DNA from: an uncultured Cryomorphaceae bacterium
GTDB taxonomy: Bacteria > Bacteroidota > Bacteroidia > Flavobacteriales > Schleiferiaceae
Direction: 5' to 3'
Assembly: GCA_913049755.1 (NCBI GenBank)
Contig: CAJWXO010000005.1
Coordinates: forward strand, 1 to 26,034
Length of the DNA: 26,034 nucleotides
Below, in pieces: positions 1-8,193 of the stretch. Within the stretch, counting starts at the first letter, position 1; every line of letters begins with the position of its first letter. A model generated the notes under the pieces. It worked only from the letters and a program-made list of their open reading frames with translations. It was not told the origin of the DNA and made no database searches. A program made the position numbers and the translations under genes.

Positions 1-338
1 CCCGAAAGATAGACTCCTTTTACAAAAGGGAAATTGCTAATCAACGATCCCATTCTTTTTGAAATTCTGAGTAATCTGGAATTCCTTTTTAAATTATTGA
101 GTCTAATATCTATTGCTTCATTTTTTAATGCCCAAAGATCATCTCTATTCAATATTAGGTTGGATCTAGTCATCTCGCCCAAGTTATTTAAAACCTCTTT
201 TTGAGATGTTTTTATGTTTAAGTAGCGATGAATTTCAGCTAAATACAAGGAGTGATTAAAAAAATCAAAATATTGGAGTACGTTGATTATCGCCTTCTGA
301 ATTTCAGTAAGTGCGTTTAAGTCATATTTTTGGGTCAA
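1..338 (-). CDS. Nucleotidyltransferase-like protein, N-terminal part (cut by window edge)
   Basis: The reading frame is open for about 112 codons and runs off the left edge, so the C-terminal part is missing. The visible part begins LTQKYDLNALTEIQ, contains a helical stretch that looks like a small winged-helix segment (LQYFDFFNHSLYLAEIHRYL), and reaches SNFPFVKGVYLSG at the edge. In Bacteroidota nucleotidyltransferase-domain proteins that I remember, this last segment leads directly into a GS-x-SK nucleotidyltransferase motif, which here would lie just outside the window. No ATG is available near the start: an in-frame TAG lies at 362-360, and the best initiation codon after it is TTG at 338-336. 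The first in-frame ATG is far downstream, inside the conserved part. The substrate cannot be judged. A gene truncated at its 5' end is a less likely alternative, because the frame is otherwise intact. Confidence 0.6.
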   Translation of the reverse strand, partial: MTQKYDLNALTEIQKAIINVLQYFDFFNHSLYLAEIHRYLNIKTSQKEVLNNLGEMTRSNLILNRDDLWALKNEAIDIRLNNLKRNSRLLRISKRMGSLISNFPFVKGVYLS

Positions 339-440
339 TATTTCTGTTATTAAGGCAACCTAGGTTAAAATAATTTTAAATAACTCTCGTGGTCTTTAGA
401 ATACTCCTGAATTATTTAAATATCGAGATATTGTTGGGAG

Positions 441-2441
441 TTATTCAAAACTATAGTCTTTTCCGTAATCTAGAATTTGACCGAGAAAGTCTTTCGGATA
501 TGCAATGTCTACATCGACAATAGAGTCATTGTTCACTATTGGTATCATTTTCGGGTTAACAAACCCGCTGTAAGCAGCTAGATTTAGAGGCTTTGAGCGT
601 CTTAAAACCTCTTCATGAATTTTTGGGTCAACCTTGACTCCATAATTTTCAACTAGGACACGTCCAGATTCATAATCCCCCTCGCTTTTAATACGTTGAA
701 TTTCATTTAGAAGTTCTCCAAAATATTCTCGAAGTTTATCGTAATTATTGATAACAAAATAAGTCTTATTGTCAATATTTTTAAGTTCTACCACATTCTC
801 TTCCTTGCCTTTTTCAAAGGCCCATGATGCTACCAGTTGTCGGTTTCTCATATGGTCTTCCTCAATATTTTCGCCAGGCAGTATTCTCCTGAGCTGCAGC
901 ATCATGCCATTACTGATGTAACTGTCATATTCCGCATATCCAGCTTCTTTGTTCTTCATGAGCCCAAGTTCTTGCATTTTGTCATCTAAAATAAAATACA
1001 ATGCTACAAGATCGGCTCGCGCTTCTTCTAATGTTGAACTGTAATTTTTTAATGTTTCCTTCGGTGTTCCCACCCCAGGATTTATTATTCCTGAGGCGTG
1101 ACCCACGACTTCATGTAGAGCGGTATGCATCTTTGATCCAAGTTCTCCATATTTTTCAGCGCGTTCTCTATGCATTTTTGAAAAACTAAATTCATTTGCC
1201 ATGCCTTTGCCAGAGCTTTGCTGGTAAGCATCTTCAATATTTCCTAAAGAAACACTTTTTGAGCCATGTTCAGCTCGAATCCAATTTGCATTTGGTAGGT
1301 TCACGCCAATCGGTGTTGATGGAGATGAATCTCCAGCTTCTCCGGCTACTTGGACAATTTTATAACTAACACCGACAACACTATCTTTTTTATGATTTTT
1401 ATTTATTGGGCTGTTATCTTCAAACCATTGAACATTATCTGCAACCACTGCCATTCGTTCGCTAGCGTAAAAATCTTTGATTTGAACAATAGTCTCATAG
1501 GATCCACGATACCCCATGGGGTCATTATAAACTTCAACAAATCCATTTATGTAGTCCACATCTCCTTCAGTGTTACTAACCCATTCGATATTATATTGAT
1601 CCCAAATAGATAAATCGCCCGTGCGGTAGTATTGTATTAATAGATCTAATGCCTTTGATTGACTATCATTTTCAGCTGTATTTCTTGCTTTTTCAAGATG
1701 TTTTATTATTTGCTGGATACTATTACCATATCGTCCTGATGCACTAAAAACATCTTCATAAATAGCTCCATTATCATCTCGAGAAAGTCTACTATTCAAA
1801 CCATGACTTACCGGTCTTTCTGGGTCAATATCTTTTTTTGATGAATAAAATTTTTCTGCTTCAAGTTGAGTAATATCTGGGGCATAAAAGTTCACGGCTG
1901 ATCCAAGTAGAAGATCCACTCCGTCTGCACGATTGACTTTTTTCACATCAAATTCAGAATCAAAAATAGCGCGATGAGCTTCTTCTGAAAGTTCAAGGTT
2001 TAGAGATTTCAGGGATGCTAAGAACCATGTTTTATCAAATTTAGGTTCAAATTTCATGTTGCTATAATGATGATGAATCCCGTTTGCGAAAAATACTCGT
2101 TTGGCGTAAACTTCAAAGTCTTTATACTCTTGTGTCGAATGATTTATTTCATTATTAGAGATAATTGATTCTAAAATTTTCCTGATCTCCAGATTATGGC
2201 GATAGTTGCAATCCCACATGATATCTCTGCCAGAAAGACCAGCTTCATTTAAGTGATAAGCGAAAACTCTTTGTTTCGCAGTTAGGTTTTCCCATGAAGG
2301 TATTTTATATCGTAAAATTTTCACATCTTCAAAACGATCTATTTGCCATTGAAAATCATCTGTTTTCATTTCTTCTTTATGGTTACAAGAATTCAGTGAG
2401 ATTATCAAAGCAAGACTTCCCATGGATATAATGGTTTTCAT
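441..2441 (-). CDS. Dipeptidyl peptidase III family lipoprotein (zinc peptidase M49)
   Basis: The 666-residue product carries the M49 zinc site HEVVGH at about residues 443-448 and the second motif EEARAD at about 472-477. In dipeptidyl peptidase III the two His and the Glu of these motifs bind zinc and the Glu of HExxGH is catalytic. The family removes dipeptides from the N terminus of short peptides. A lipoprotein signal is visible: MKTIISMGSLALIISLNSC, with the lipidated Cys at residue 19. Right after it comes NHKEE, whose KEE resembles the K-(D/E)2 surface-export signal described for Capnocytophaga lipoproteins. I chose the ATG at 2441; a TTG six codons upstream is possible but would spoil the signal peptide. 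Length fits the family. The gene stands alone, 102 bases upstream of the nucleotidyltransferase-like gene. Family assignment is firm; surface location is inference. Confidence 0.9.
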   Translation of the reverse strand: MKTIISMGSLALIISLNSCNHKEEMKTDDFQWQIDRFEDVKILRYKIPSWENLTAKQRVFAYHLNEAGLSGRDIMWDCNYRHNLEIRKILESIISNNEINHSTQEYKDFEVYAKRVFFANGIHHHYSNMKFEPKFDKTWFLASLKSLNLELSEEAHRAIFDSEFDVKKVNRADGVDLLLGSAVNFYAPDITQLEAEKFYSSKKDIDPERPVSHGLNSRLSRDDNGAIYEDVFSASGRYGNSIQQIIKHLEKARNTAENDSQSKALDLLIQYYRTGDLSIWDQYNIEWVSNTEGDVDYINGFVEVYNDPMGYRGSYETIVQIKDFYASERMAVVADNVQWFEDNSPINKNHKKDSVVGVSYKIVQVAGEAGDSSPSTPIGVNLPNANWIRAEHGSKSVSLGNIEDAYQQSSGKGMANEFSFSKMHRERAEKYGELGSKMHTALHEVVGHASGIINPGVGTPKETLKNYSSTLEEARADLVALYFILDDKMQELGLMKNKEAGYAEYDSYISNGMMLQLRRILPGENIEEDHMRNRQLVASWAFEKGKEENVVELKNIDNKTYFVINNYDKLREYFGELLNEIQRIKSEGDYESGRVLVENYGVKVDPKIHEEVLRRSKPLNLAAYSGFVNPKMIPIVNNDSIVDVDIAYPKDFLGQILDYGKDYSFE

Positions 2442-2459
2442 TTTTGAAAGATTAAGCAA

Positions 2460-2719
2460 AGGTTTCTATTATTTAAAAACGAAATGTAAAGTGATATATT
2501 TCAAAATGAAAGTTACTACAACTTAAACTTTTTCGGCAAAAAAATCATGGGATCATGCCGAACAAAGAAATTATTTTTACGTTAGATTAATACAAGATTA
2601 GAAGTTATAAATAGCAATTCAAGCGTTAATAAATGCCCATTTTTGTTGAGAAAATACCCCATTAAGTTTAAATATTGAAAAACCGCAATTTTTCTATATT
2701 AGAATCATTCTAAATAAAG
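2460..2719. other. Intergenic stretch with no recognised gene
   Basis: This AT-rich stretch lies between the start of the M49 lipoprotein gene and the candidate small RNA. I found no open frame longer than about a dozen codons that looks coding. The promoter of the M49 gene must lie near 2460-2520 on the minus strand, but only imperfect matches to TAnnTTTG (for example TACATTTC) are seen there. Confidence 0.5.
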
Positions 2720-2727
2720 TATCTTCG
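2720..2727 (+). promoter_or_regulatory. Candidate -7 promoter box of the small RNA
   Basis: TATCTTCG matches the Bacteroidota -7 consensus TAnnTTTG with one change (TTCG in place of TTTG). No good -33 TTTG is seen at the usual distance, so this is moderate evidence. It would place transcription start near 2732-2735, just before the first stem of the RNA. Confidence 0.4.
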
Positions 2728-2731
2728 CATC

Positions 2732-2836
2732 TGTTTAAGTAACATAGTGGAAAACGATAGGTGCTATTTGAATGTTAAACGCCTCAAAAGTTAGCTATCT
2801 GTTTGGGCCTTGTATGTAAAAATACAAGGCCTTTTT
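2732..2836 (+). ncRNA. Candidate structured small RNA of about 105 nt
   Basis: No reading frame occupies this stretch, yet it has promoter-like, structured and terminator elements in order. GTTTAA (2733-2738) can pair with TTAAAC (2775-2780), and inside it ATAG (2744-2747) with CTAT (2764-2767). Loop bases GATAG (2756-2760) can pair with CTATC (2795-2799) downstream, which would make a pseudoknot; an alternative pairing is AGGTG (2759-2763) with CGCCT (2780-2784). A strong intrinsic terminator closes it. Both neighbouring genes are on the minus strand, so the terminator does not serve them. I do not recognise a known RNA family: it lacks the signal recognition particle GGAA motif context and is shorter than usual 6S RNA. 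Confidence 0.5.
2806..2836 (+). terminator. Rho-independent terminator
   Basis: GGCCTTGTAT (2806-2815) and ATACAAGGCC (2822-2831) form a perfect 10-bp stem with a 6-base loop, followed by five T. The T tract exists only on the plus strand, so it ends a plus-strand transcript, not the minus-strand DUF4956 operon that ends at 2856. Confidence 0.85.
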
Positions 2837-2855
2837 AAATGCTCATTATTTAATT

Positions 2856-3458
2856 CTAGCTTTTTTGTTCATCATCGAAATAGTAAATTTTGACATCAGC
2901 AGTGTCATTCAAATAGTTTATTTTCCCAACTTCTACACGATTTATTTTCAGACCAGTTCTTTCTTCTAAATTCGATTTTAACTCAGAATTATTGAATGAT
3001 TTGATGAGGTCAATCTGCTCAAATAAAACGGTTTTCTGAGTTTCATTTCTTAAAAGGAATACGTATTCAATTAAATATGTCAAAATGCAAATAGAAACAT
3101 TGATCAATGCTAATTCTGCGATAGAGATTTTATTAGAGGCCAATGAATTGATAACACTCAGACCAATGACTATAAATAGATAAGTCATTTCCTTTATTTC
3201 AACAGTGCTAGTTCTGTATCTTATTATGCCAAAAATAGCAAATAAACCTAACCCCATTCCTGTGTCAATATCTAATTTCTTTAGTCCAAAACAAAGAAAA
3301 AATGTTATGAAACCGATAAGAAAATATGTGAATAAGTAATCTTTCCTTTTTGCTATCGGATAGTATAAGTATCGAATCACTATGATTAGAAATAATAGAT
3401 TAATTGACACTCTAAGTATTAGAGTATAGAAATCAGGGTCAAACCAAGTGATATTCAT
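2856..3458 (-). CDS. DUF4956 family membrane protein
   Basis: The 200-residue product has an N-terminal half with several hydrophobic segments (about residues 12-30, 40-58, 65-78, 92-108 and 115-135) and a soluble C-terminal part of about 60 residues. The core FAIFGIIRYRTSTVEIKEMT followed by YLFIVIGLSVINSLAS is the hallmark of DUF4956. The biochemical role of this family is not established to my knowledge. It is commonly encoded next to VTC-domain proteins, as here, which suggests a partner function in the inner membrane, perhaps in moving or anchoring polyphosphate; that is inference. Its ATG lies 20 bases inside the end of the VTC gene, so translation is probably coupled. It is the last gene of the cluster. 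Confidence 0.85.
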   Translation of the reverse strand: MNITWFDPDFYTLILRVSINLLFLIIVIRYLYYPIAKRKDYLFTYFLIGFITFFLCFGLKKLDIDTGMGLGLFAIFGIIRYRTSTVEIKEMTYLFIVIGLSVINSLASNKISIAELALINVSICILTYLIEYVFLLRNETQKTVLFEQIDLIKSFNNSELKSNLEERTGLKINRVEVGKINYLNDTADVKIYYFDDEQKS

Positions 3459-4203
3459 TTTTTCGAATTTTATTAAGTTGCAGTAAAGTTATTTTAAACC
3501 GATTATATTTTAATTTTTCGTTCCCCTTAAGTATAATTCTTCCAAGAATATACTTACTCAATTTAATCGGTCGCTTTCCCTTTTTTTTCATCAGTTTATA
3601 AAAAGGGCTGTTCCTATCTATTTTACTTTGTTTTAATTCAGCGATGGCAATATCTGACATTTTTATTGTTTTGCCATTTTTAGAAAAACTTAGAGACAAG
3701 TCTAACGTGATTCTTTCTGGCGGAGTTAAAGAAACGAGAGTTATCCTTTGATAAGAGGTGCTTATGGATTTTTGTAAATCAATATTAGCGATGGAACTAT
3801 CCCGGACAAATTTTATTTGCTTTAAAGATAAATCTTCATTTTTAATGGAACTTAAAACTCTGCGTTTGAAAGTTCGTCCATTTTTTTTATGTTTTACTTC
3901 GAGATAAGATTTTTTTGAATCAACATATTGTCGGTATCGAACTTTAAATCTATTTTTTTTACCACGATGATGATCTCTGAAAAAACGATCATTCTCATCG
4001 TCAAAATAAAGACTCTCGTATGAATGGGTGAGTTTATTATTCACGTTTAGAACGGAATAATCATTTTCTAGATTTAAAAGAATATCATGTAGGTCATTAA
4101 TTGAGAAAATAAATTTTGAATCAATTCGATTCATAAGCTTTACGCTATCCATTTCTACCAGGGAAATGCAATCAAATCGCTTCAAAATCTTATCTAAGAC
4201 CAT
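3439..4203 (-). CDS. VTC-domain (polyphosphate polymerase-like) protein
   Basis: The 254-residue product looks like a single VTC domain, the tunnel fold that in yeast Vtc4 makes polyphosphate from ATP. Basic and acidic residues expected to line the tunnel are present: NRIDSKF (R26, K30), RFKVRYRQY (K87, R89, R91), LEVKHKK (E102, K104, K106) with KRR at 113-115, SYQR (R153), ERITLD (R164, D168) and IAELKQSK (E189, K191). No SPX domain or membrane segment is present, as is usual for bacterial members. I chose the ATG at 4203; a TTG two codons upstream is less likely. It sits 9 bases after the DUF2490 gene and overlaps the DUF4956 gene by 20 bases, so these are co-expressed. Bacterial members are mostly uncharacterised, so the polymerase activity is inference. 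Confidence 0.85.
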   Translation of the reverse strand: MVLDKILKRFDCISLVEMDSVKLMNRIDSKFIFSINDLHDILLNLENDYSVLNVNNKLTHSYESLYFDDENDRFFRDHHRGKKNRFKVRYRQYVDSKKSYLEVKHKKNGRTFKRRVLSSIKNEDLSLKQIKFVRDSSIANIDLQKSISTSYQRITLVSLTPPERITLDLSLSFSKNGKTIKMSDIAIAELKQSKIDRNSPFYKLMKKKGKRPIKLSKYILGRIILKGNEKLKYNRFKITLLQLNKIRKNEYHLV

Positions 4204-4212
4204 ATGCAAAAG

Positions 4213-4968
4213 TTAATTTTTCGAATTGATTTTTTTTGATAATTCATTCAGATCTATTTTAAAATCTAATGCCACAATATTTAGTGATTCTGTCGATGCA
4301 GGCCTTACTTCCCTTTGAAATAGGTATTGCACACGTATGGTGTAAATCTTATTAAAATCGTATTCTAGTCCAGCTATATGTCTATGTTTTCTAATATAAA
4401 GAGGTGAATTTTCTTGGATAGAAAAAAATAATTCCGAACCGCCGTTTGTCCTAAGCTTTTTAGAGAAAGGATACTCAATTAAAACTCTGGATCGGATATA
4501 GGTTCTCTTGAAATTTAATGGTGTATTTGAATAAAAGTCACGAATTTTTCTCTGAGCTCGTAAACGATATTTCATTTTAAAATTATTTAACTTTAAAAGC
4601 CTGCCAGAGATATCAAAATGAAATCTATCGGCAATATCTTCAAAGTCTTCTTCAGTCCCAGAATTGAAGGTTGATGAATCTAAAAATGAGAGGTTCGAGT
4701 GCCTTGTTCCTAACGCAATTTTTAAAAAATTGTTAACAGAATATTTGACTATAAAATCATGATAGTTTGCTCTAGCTTGGTTGCTATTTATTCTATTACC
4801 TAGTTCGTACTTAACATCAATATTCTTAAAAATCTCATAACCTAAATTCAAATCAGACCATAGATTATTGCTGCTATTTTGAGCTTGAATAAAAAGAGAA
4901 TTTGTCAATAAGAAAAATATGGATAGATATAACTTTCCCATGTTCAAAAAATTACTAAACAAATTCAT
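4213..4968 (-). CDS. DUF2490 outer-membrane beta-barrel-like protein
   Basis: The 251-residue protein has a signal peptide ending near IQAQ and a body rich in alternating aromatic/hydrophobic and polar residues, typical of outer-membrane beta strands. Pieces such as NLWSDLNLGYEI near the start, and YRLRAQRKIRD and RSRVLIEYPF later on, resemble DUF2490. The annotated ATG at 4968 directly follows the stop of the YHYH gene; an internal ATG at 4941 would give a more ordinary signal peptide (MGKLYLSIFFLLTNSLFIQA) and is equally plausible. The gene is sandwiched between the YHYH and VTC genes without gaps. It may serve as an outer-membrane pore or anchor for the neighbouring surface protein, but nothing in the sequence proves this. 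Confidence 0.7.
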   Translation of the reverse strand: MNLFSNFLNMGKLYLSIFFLLTNSLFIQAQNSSNNLWSDLNLGYEIFKNIDVKYELGNRINSNQARANYHDFIVKYSVNNFLKIALGTRHSNLSFLDSSTFNSGTEEDFEDIADRFHFDISGRLLKLNNFKMKYRLRAQRKIRDFYSNTPLNFKRTYIRSRVLIEYPFSKKLRTNGGSELFFSIQENSPLYIRKHRHIAGLEYDFNKIYTIRVQYLFQREVRPASTESLNIVALDFKIDLNELSKKINSKN

Positions 4969-6342
4969 TTATTTTATAATCTGTATTTTTCTGGTTACTT
5001 CCTTATTGTTTGAAGTTAGCCTTAAGATATAGGTGCCGTGGTAGACGGATTGTGTATCAAAGTAAGTGATTGTGCTCCCCTTAGATATTTTCTTTGATTG
5101 TATTAATCTACCCATTTTGTCCAATAATTCAACTCTGATATCATCTACTACTAATCCATTAAATTGAATTGCGATAAGGTCTGAAGCGGGATTTGGAAAA
5201 ACAGATACATCAGAATCTTGAAATTCTATATTTCCAACGGTACTTGTATATGTAGTTGTTGTCTCATTAATTGAATTTACTTTTCTATTGGATGCATTCC
5301 CGAAAAATGTTGGTCCAATTAGATAAGGGTATGATGAATTCCAATTTTCATCTACGGTCGCATAATAAGCATAGGTACCACTTGGATATTCAGGGGTAAT
5401 AGCAAAACGGCCATTGTGCTCATCTAAGTAATCATTTCCAACGTTGATCACGTATTCATAATCTTCTCTAAAATATCCTAAGAACAAGGTTTGTAGAGAT
5501 GTTCCAGTAGGGCCTGTTACGGTAATTACTTGGCCGACACTTGGCCCGTTAGTCCGAGTGGTGATATTCCTTAGTTGATAGCTTGACTTTATTCTTACAA
5601 TACCACCTGTCCCGTCTATGTTCTTATAACCATAAGCACCATAGATTGGATAACCGTCATAAGCAAAACCTATTAAAGGCGAGTGAGAATTACTGTCAGG
5701 AGTATATAAACCATCCGCATCATAAAGATTACAGATATTGGATAAAACAGTTAAATCAACCTTGAAAGCCGAAGGGTTTTGGTGATGATGATAGTTTCCC
5801 ATTGCGGGATGTCCTTTGGAACAGTCAAAACCATCCATTTCCGCGGGAATTGCATCCCGATTCCAATCCATAGATGCCATCGGCCCTCCTGGACATGGGG
5901 GGTTCCCAGGGCCTCCGCAAAGAGAATTAGTATTGGGATTCCAGGCGACACCATCTCGATAATCAAATACAGCAACACCATTAATAAACACTCCAATATT
6001 TCCTCCATTGGTGGAAATTGGGTTTCCAGAATTTGATGTGGGGTTTAATGGGAATTGAAATATTGCATTTTGATTCTGCGCAGTGCTTGGATTACCATCT
6101 GAAAATGGCCCTGTTGCATATGATGGCACCCCGGTAGCCGTGACGTAGACATAGTTAGTTGAATACTCTACTTTTTGACAATTAGCTAAAATGTTATTAC
6201 TAATCGCAGTTGAATTCCCTGAAACATAATATGTTCCTATTTGAGTTGTATTCTGTAACCAAGAACTTATTGTTGGGCTTACTTGCGCAAATCCTAAAAA
6301 TGAGCATACAAGAAAAATTATAGATAGTAACTTTCTGATCAT
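4969..6342 (-). CDS. YHYH-domain protein with type IX secretion C-terminal sorting domain
   Basis: The 457-residue protein begins with a signal peptide (MIRKLLSIIFLVCSFLGFAQ). The middle contains the YHYH-domain signature: GNYHHHQNP with Y184 and H185-H187, then HSPLIGFAYDGYPIYGAYGY. From about residue 380 it ends in a type A sorting domain: SVFPNPASD, a LLDKMGRLIQ strand, and GTYILRL before KIQIIK. In type IX systems this domain directs export across the outer membrane and is cleaved or anchored. The YHYH family function is not known; the His-rich motif suggests metal binding, which is inference. The gene lies 89 bases downstream of the MbnH-like gene and abuts the DUF2490 gene. Its stretch around 5860-5960 is unusually GC-rich, coding for GGPGNPPCPGGP with two Cys. 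Confidence 0.9.
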   Translation of the reverse strand: MIRKLLSIIFLVCSFLGFAQVSPTISSWLQNTTQIGTYYVSGNSTAISNNILANCQKVEYSTNYVYVTATGVPSYATGPFSDGNPSTAQNQNAIFQFPLNPTSNSGNPISTNGGNIGVFINGVAVFDYRDGVAWNPNTNSLCGGPGNPPCPGGPMASMDWNRDAIPAEMDGFDCSKGHPAMGNYHHHQNPSAFKVDLTVLSNICNLYDADGLYTPDSNSHSPLIGFAYDGYPIYGAYGYKNIDGTGGIVRIKSSYQLRNITTRTNGPSVGQVITVTGPTGTSLQTLFLGYFREDYEYVINVGNDYLDEHNGRFAITPEYPSGTYAYYATVDENWNSSYPYLIGPTFFGNASNRKVNSINETTTTYTSTVGNIEFQDSDVSVFPNPASDLIAIQFNGLVVDDIRVELLDKMGRLIQSKKISKGSTITYFDTQSVYHGTYILRLTSNNKEVTRKIQIIK

Positions 6343-6431
6343 CGTGAAAAAATATTATATTTTTTAGTCTTTAAATCTACAAATCTTCTGCAGAGATACT
6401 TTCATAGAGAAACGAGTTATCACAAATTATT

Positions 6432-7451
6432 TTATTTATTAATCAGATCTCTTGGGAATTGGTGTTTCGAGTCAAAAACAAAACTTGTGTCATTTAGCGT
6501 CAATAAAAATGCGATTAAATCAGTTTTTTCATTGCTTTTAAAAGGTCTTACCATACTGTCATTGAGACCCAACATATCATTTTCAAGCATGCTAGAATAA
6601 TGATCCAATACTCCCCTGAGTGAGGAAAACCGACCATCATGCATGTAAGGGTAAGAAAAGCTTAAGTTGCGAAGTGATGGAATTTTGAATAGCAAACTAT
6701 CTTTCTTATTTTGACTGACGCCCATCTTCCCAATGTCTTTAAGGACAGTATCAATTTTTAATCCGTTAGATGCAAAATCATAAGTAGAAAATAATGGCTG
6801 CAAATGACATTGATTACAACTAGCGAGAAAAAGTTTATACCCTTTTTTTTCCTGAACTGAAAATGTAGCTGTTCCATCTAAAACCTTGTCATATTTGGAA
6901 TTGGCAGAGACTAGAGTTAGCTGAAATTGAGATAGTGCTTTTAGAATATTTTGACCGGTAATATTGCTATCCCCAAAGGATTGGTAAAAAAGTTGTCTGT
7001 AATATTTATCATTTTGAATTTTTCCCGTGACCTCAATAATACTGGATGCCATCTCGCTAGAGTTATGGATTGGAGCTAAAGCCTGAACATCTAAATGATT
7101 TATTGCCCCATCCCACATAAATTCTTTCTGCCAAGCTAAATTGTACAGGGCGGGGGCATTCCTTGATCCAATTGAATCATAAATCCCATGACTTAATTTA
7201 TGGTCTGTGTGAGAAAAGGAATTAAAAGGAGAGTGACATGATGCGCAGGAGATCGTGTTGTCCAAGGAAAGTATTGGGTCATAAAAAAGGTTTCTTCCCA
7301 GTTCAATTTTATTCGAATCGATTGGGTTGTTTTTAAATGAATAAACTGGTTTTGGGAAATGACTTGGAATAAAATATTGAAAATCGTGATAAGACATAAA
7401 CGCCATTAAAAACGCTCCGCTGAAAATTATTATGATAATTATATTTCTCAA
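6432..7451 (-). CDS. MbnH/MauG-like dihaem cytochrome c peroxidase family protein
   Basis: The 339-residue protein has two haem-binding motifs, CASCH at residues 69-73 and CNQCH at 212-216, with the family pattern ELGRNLFYDP before the first haem and PSLRNLSFSYPYMHDGRF later. An N-terminal hydrophobic segment (residues 4-19) acts as signal peptide or anchor for the periplasm. In the MauG/MbnH branch such enzymes oxidise residues of a partner protein, while classical members reduce peroxide. The immediate upstream gene encodes an MbnP-like protein, so the MbnH role is favoured. The start is a TTG that overlaps the upstream stop (TTGA); the first ATG would remove the signal segment. Assignment to the dihaem family is firm, the MbnH-type reaction is inferred from context. 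Confidence 0.9.
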   Translation of the reverse strand: MRNIIIIIIFSGAFLMAFMSYHDFQYFIPSHFPKPVYSFKNNPIDSNKIELGRNLFYDPILSLDNTISCASCHSPFNSFSHTDHKLSHGIYDSIGSRNAPALYNLAWQKEFMWDGAINHLDVQALAPIHNSSEMASSIIEVTGKIQNDKYYRQLFYQSFGDSNITGQNILKALSQFQLTLVSANSKYDKVLDGTATFSVQEKKGYKLFLASCNQCHLQPLFSTYDFASNGLKIDTVLKDIGKMGVSQNKKDSLLFKIPSLRNLSFSYPYMHDGRFSSLRGVLDHYSSMLENDMLGLNDSMVRPFKSNEKTDLIAFLLTLNDTSFVFDSKHQFPRDLINK

Positions 7452-8128
7452 TGCGAATTAAAAGATTCAGCTAAAATTCGAGATTTATCTTTAGCTATTC
7501 GACTCGGACTCATGATGCCTGATTGTCTTGATAGATCTGTTTTTTTGAAGAAATGAATTAAATCTAATTGAATAATATTACTTTTTTCACTCTTAAAATC
7601 TAAGTTCACTTTTCGAATAGATTCAAATGGTTTTTTATAGCCTCCTAGATGAAAAATAAAAGATTTATCTCTAGTCAGACAATTCTTTGATATTCCCTCT
7701 ATTTTAAAATTTATATACCCGCTCTGCCATGACCAATACATTCCCTGTGTCGGATCTAAGTCGCCTCCTAATGCTCCTGATACATTAATCGAGCTGTCTA
7801 GGCCTAATATAAAAGAAAGGCTCTTTATTCCGCTAACATCTATATCTGCTATTTCTAAAGATTCAGGGTATTTAAAATCAATTAATTTGCGAACGGGGTA
7901 ATATGCTGGAGGGGCATTTTCTCTTTTGAAATTTAAAACTATGTCGGAAACATAAAATTTTAGAGTGGTTATTTTAATGCTGTCTTCATGAATAGGATCA
8001 AAATACAATTCATTAATATTTAGTTTAACTCCGTTAAATAATAGCTCAAAACGCAATTGAGATTGAATAGATTGAGCCTGAGATATCTCAGCGGAGATTA
8101 ATAAAAGAATCAATAAAAGAAATCGCAT
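7448..8128 (-). CDS. MbnP-like copper-associated periplasmic protein
   Basis: The 226-residue product begins with a signal peptide (MRFLLLILLLISAEISQAQ) and contains the MbnP-like block GGDLDPTQGMYWSWQSGYIN. In MbnP, one Trp of a WxW motif is reported to be converted by MbnH to kynurenine, which then takes part in copper binding. The candidate here is WSW at W132/W134. The stop overlaps the TTG start of the dihaem enzyme gene by 4 bases, so the two are translationally coupled. A single Cys (KNCLTRD) lies after the motif. No methanobactin biosynthesis genes are visible, which fits the known wide spread of MbnP/MbnH pairs outside methanobactin clusters. Substrate and metal remain inference. Confidence 0.85.
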   Translation of the reverse strand: MRFLLLILLLISAEISQAQSIQSQLRFELLFNGVKLNINELYFDPIHEDSIKITTLKFYVSDIVLNFKRENAPPAYYPVRKLIDFKYPESLEIADIDVSGIKSLSFILGLDSSINVSGALGGDLDPTQGMYWSWQSGYINFKIEGISKNCLTRDKSFIFHLGGYKKPFESIRKVNLDFKSEKSNIIQLDLIHFFKKTDLSRQSGIMSPSRIAKDKSRILAESFNSH

Positions 8129-8193
8129 TTTTTGTTGCCTTAGCCATCAGAATCCCAATATTACAAAACCTTTAAAATTTGACCTATTAACTT

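Noticed and set aside
379..445. Inverted repeat AATAACTC / GAGTTATT flanking the end of the M49 gene
   Set aside because: The loop would be over 50 bases and the stem is AT-rich, so it is weak as a terminator and could be chance.
5751..6036. Open frames of 85 codons on both strands inside the YHYH gene
   Set aside because: They lie wholly within the well-supported YHYH coding frame and show no recognisable domain; they look like shadows of a locally GC-rich segment.
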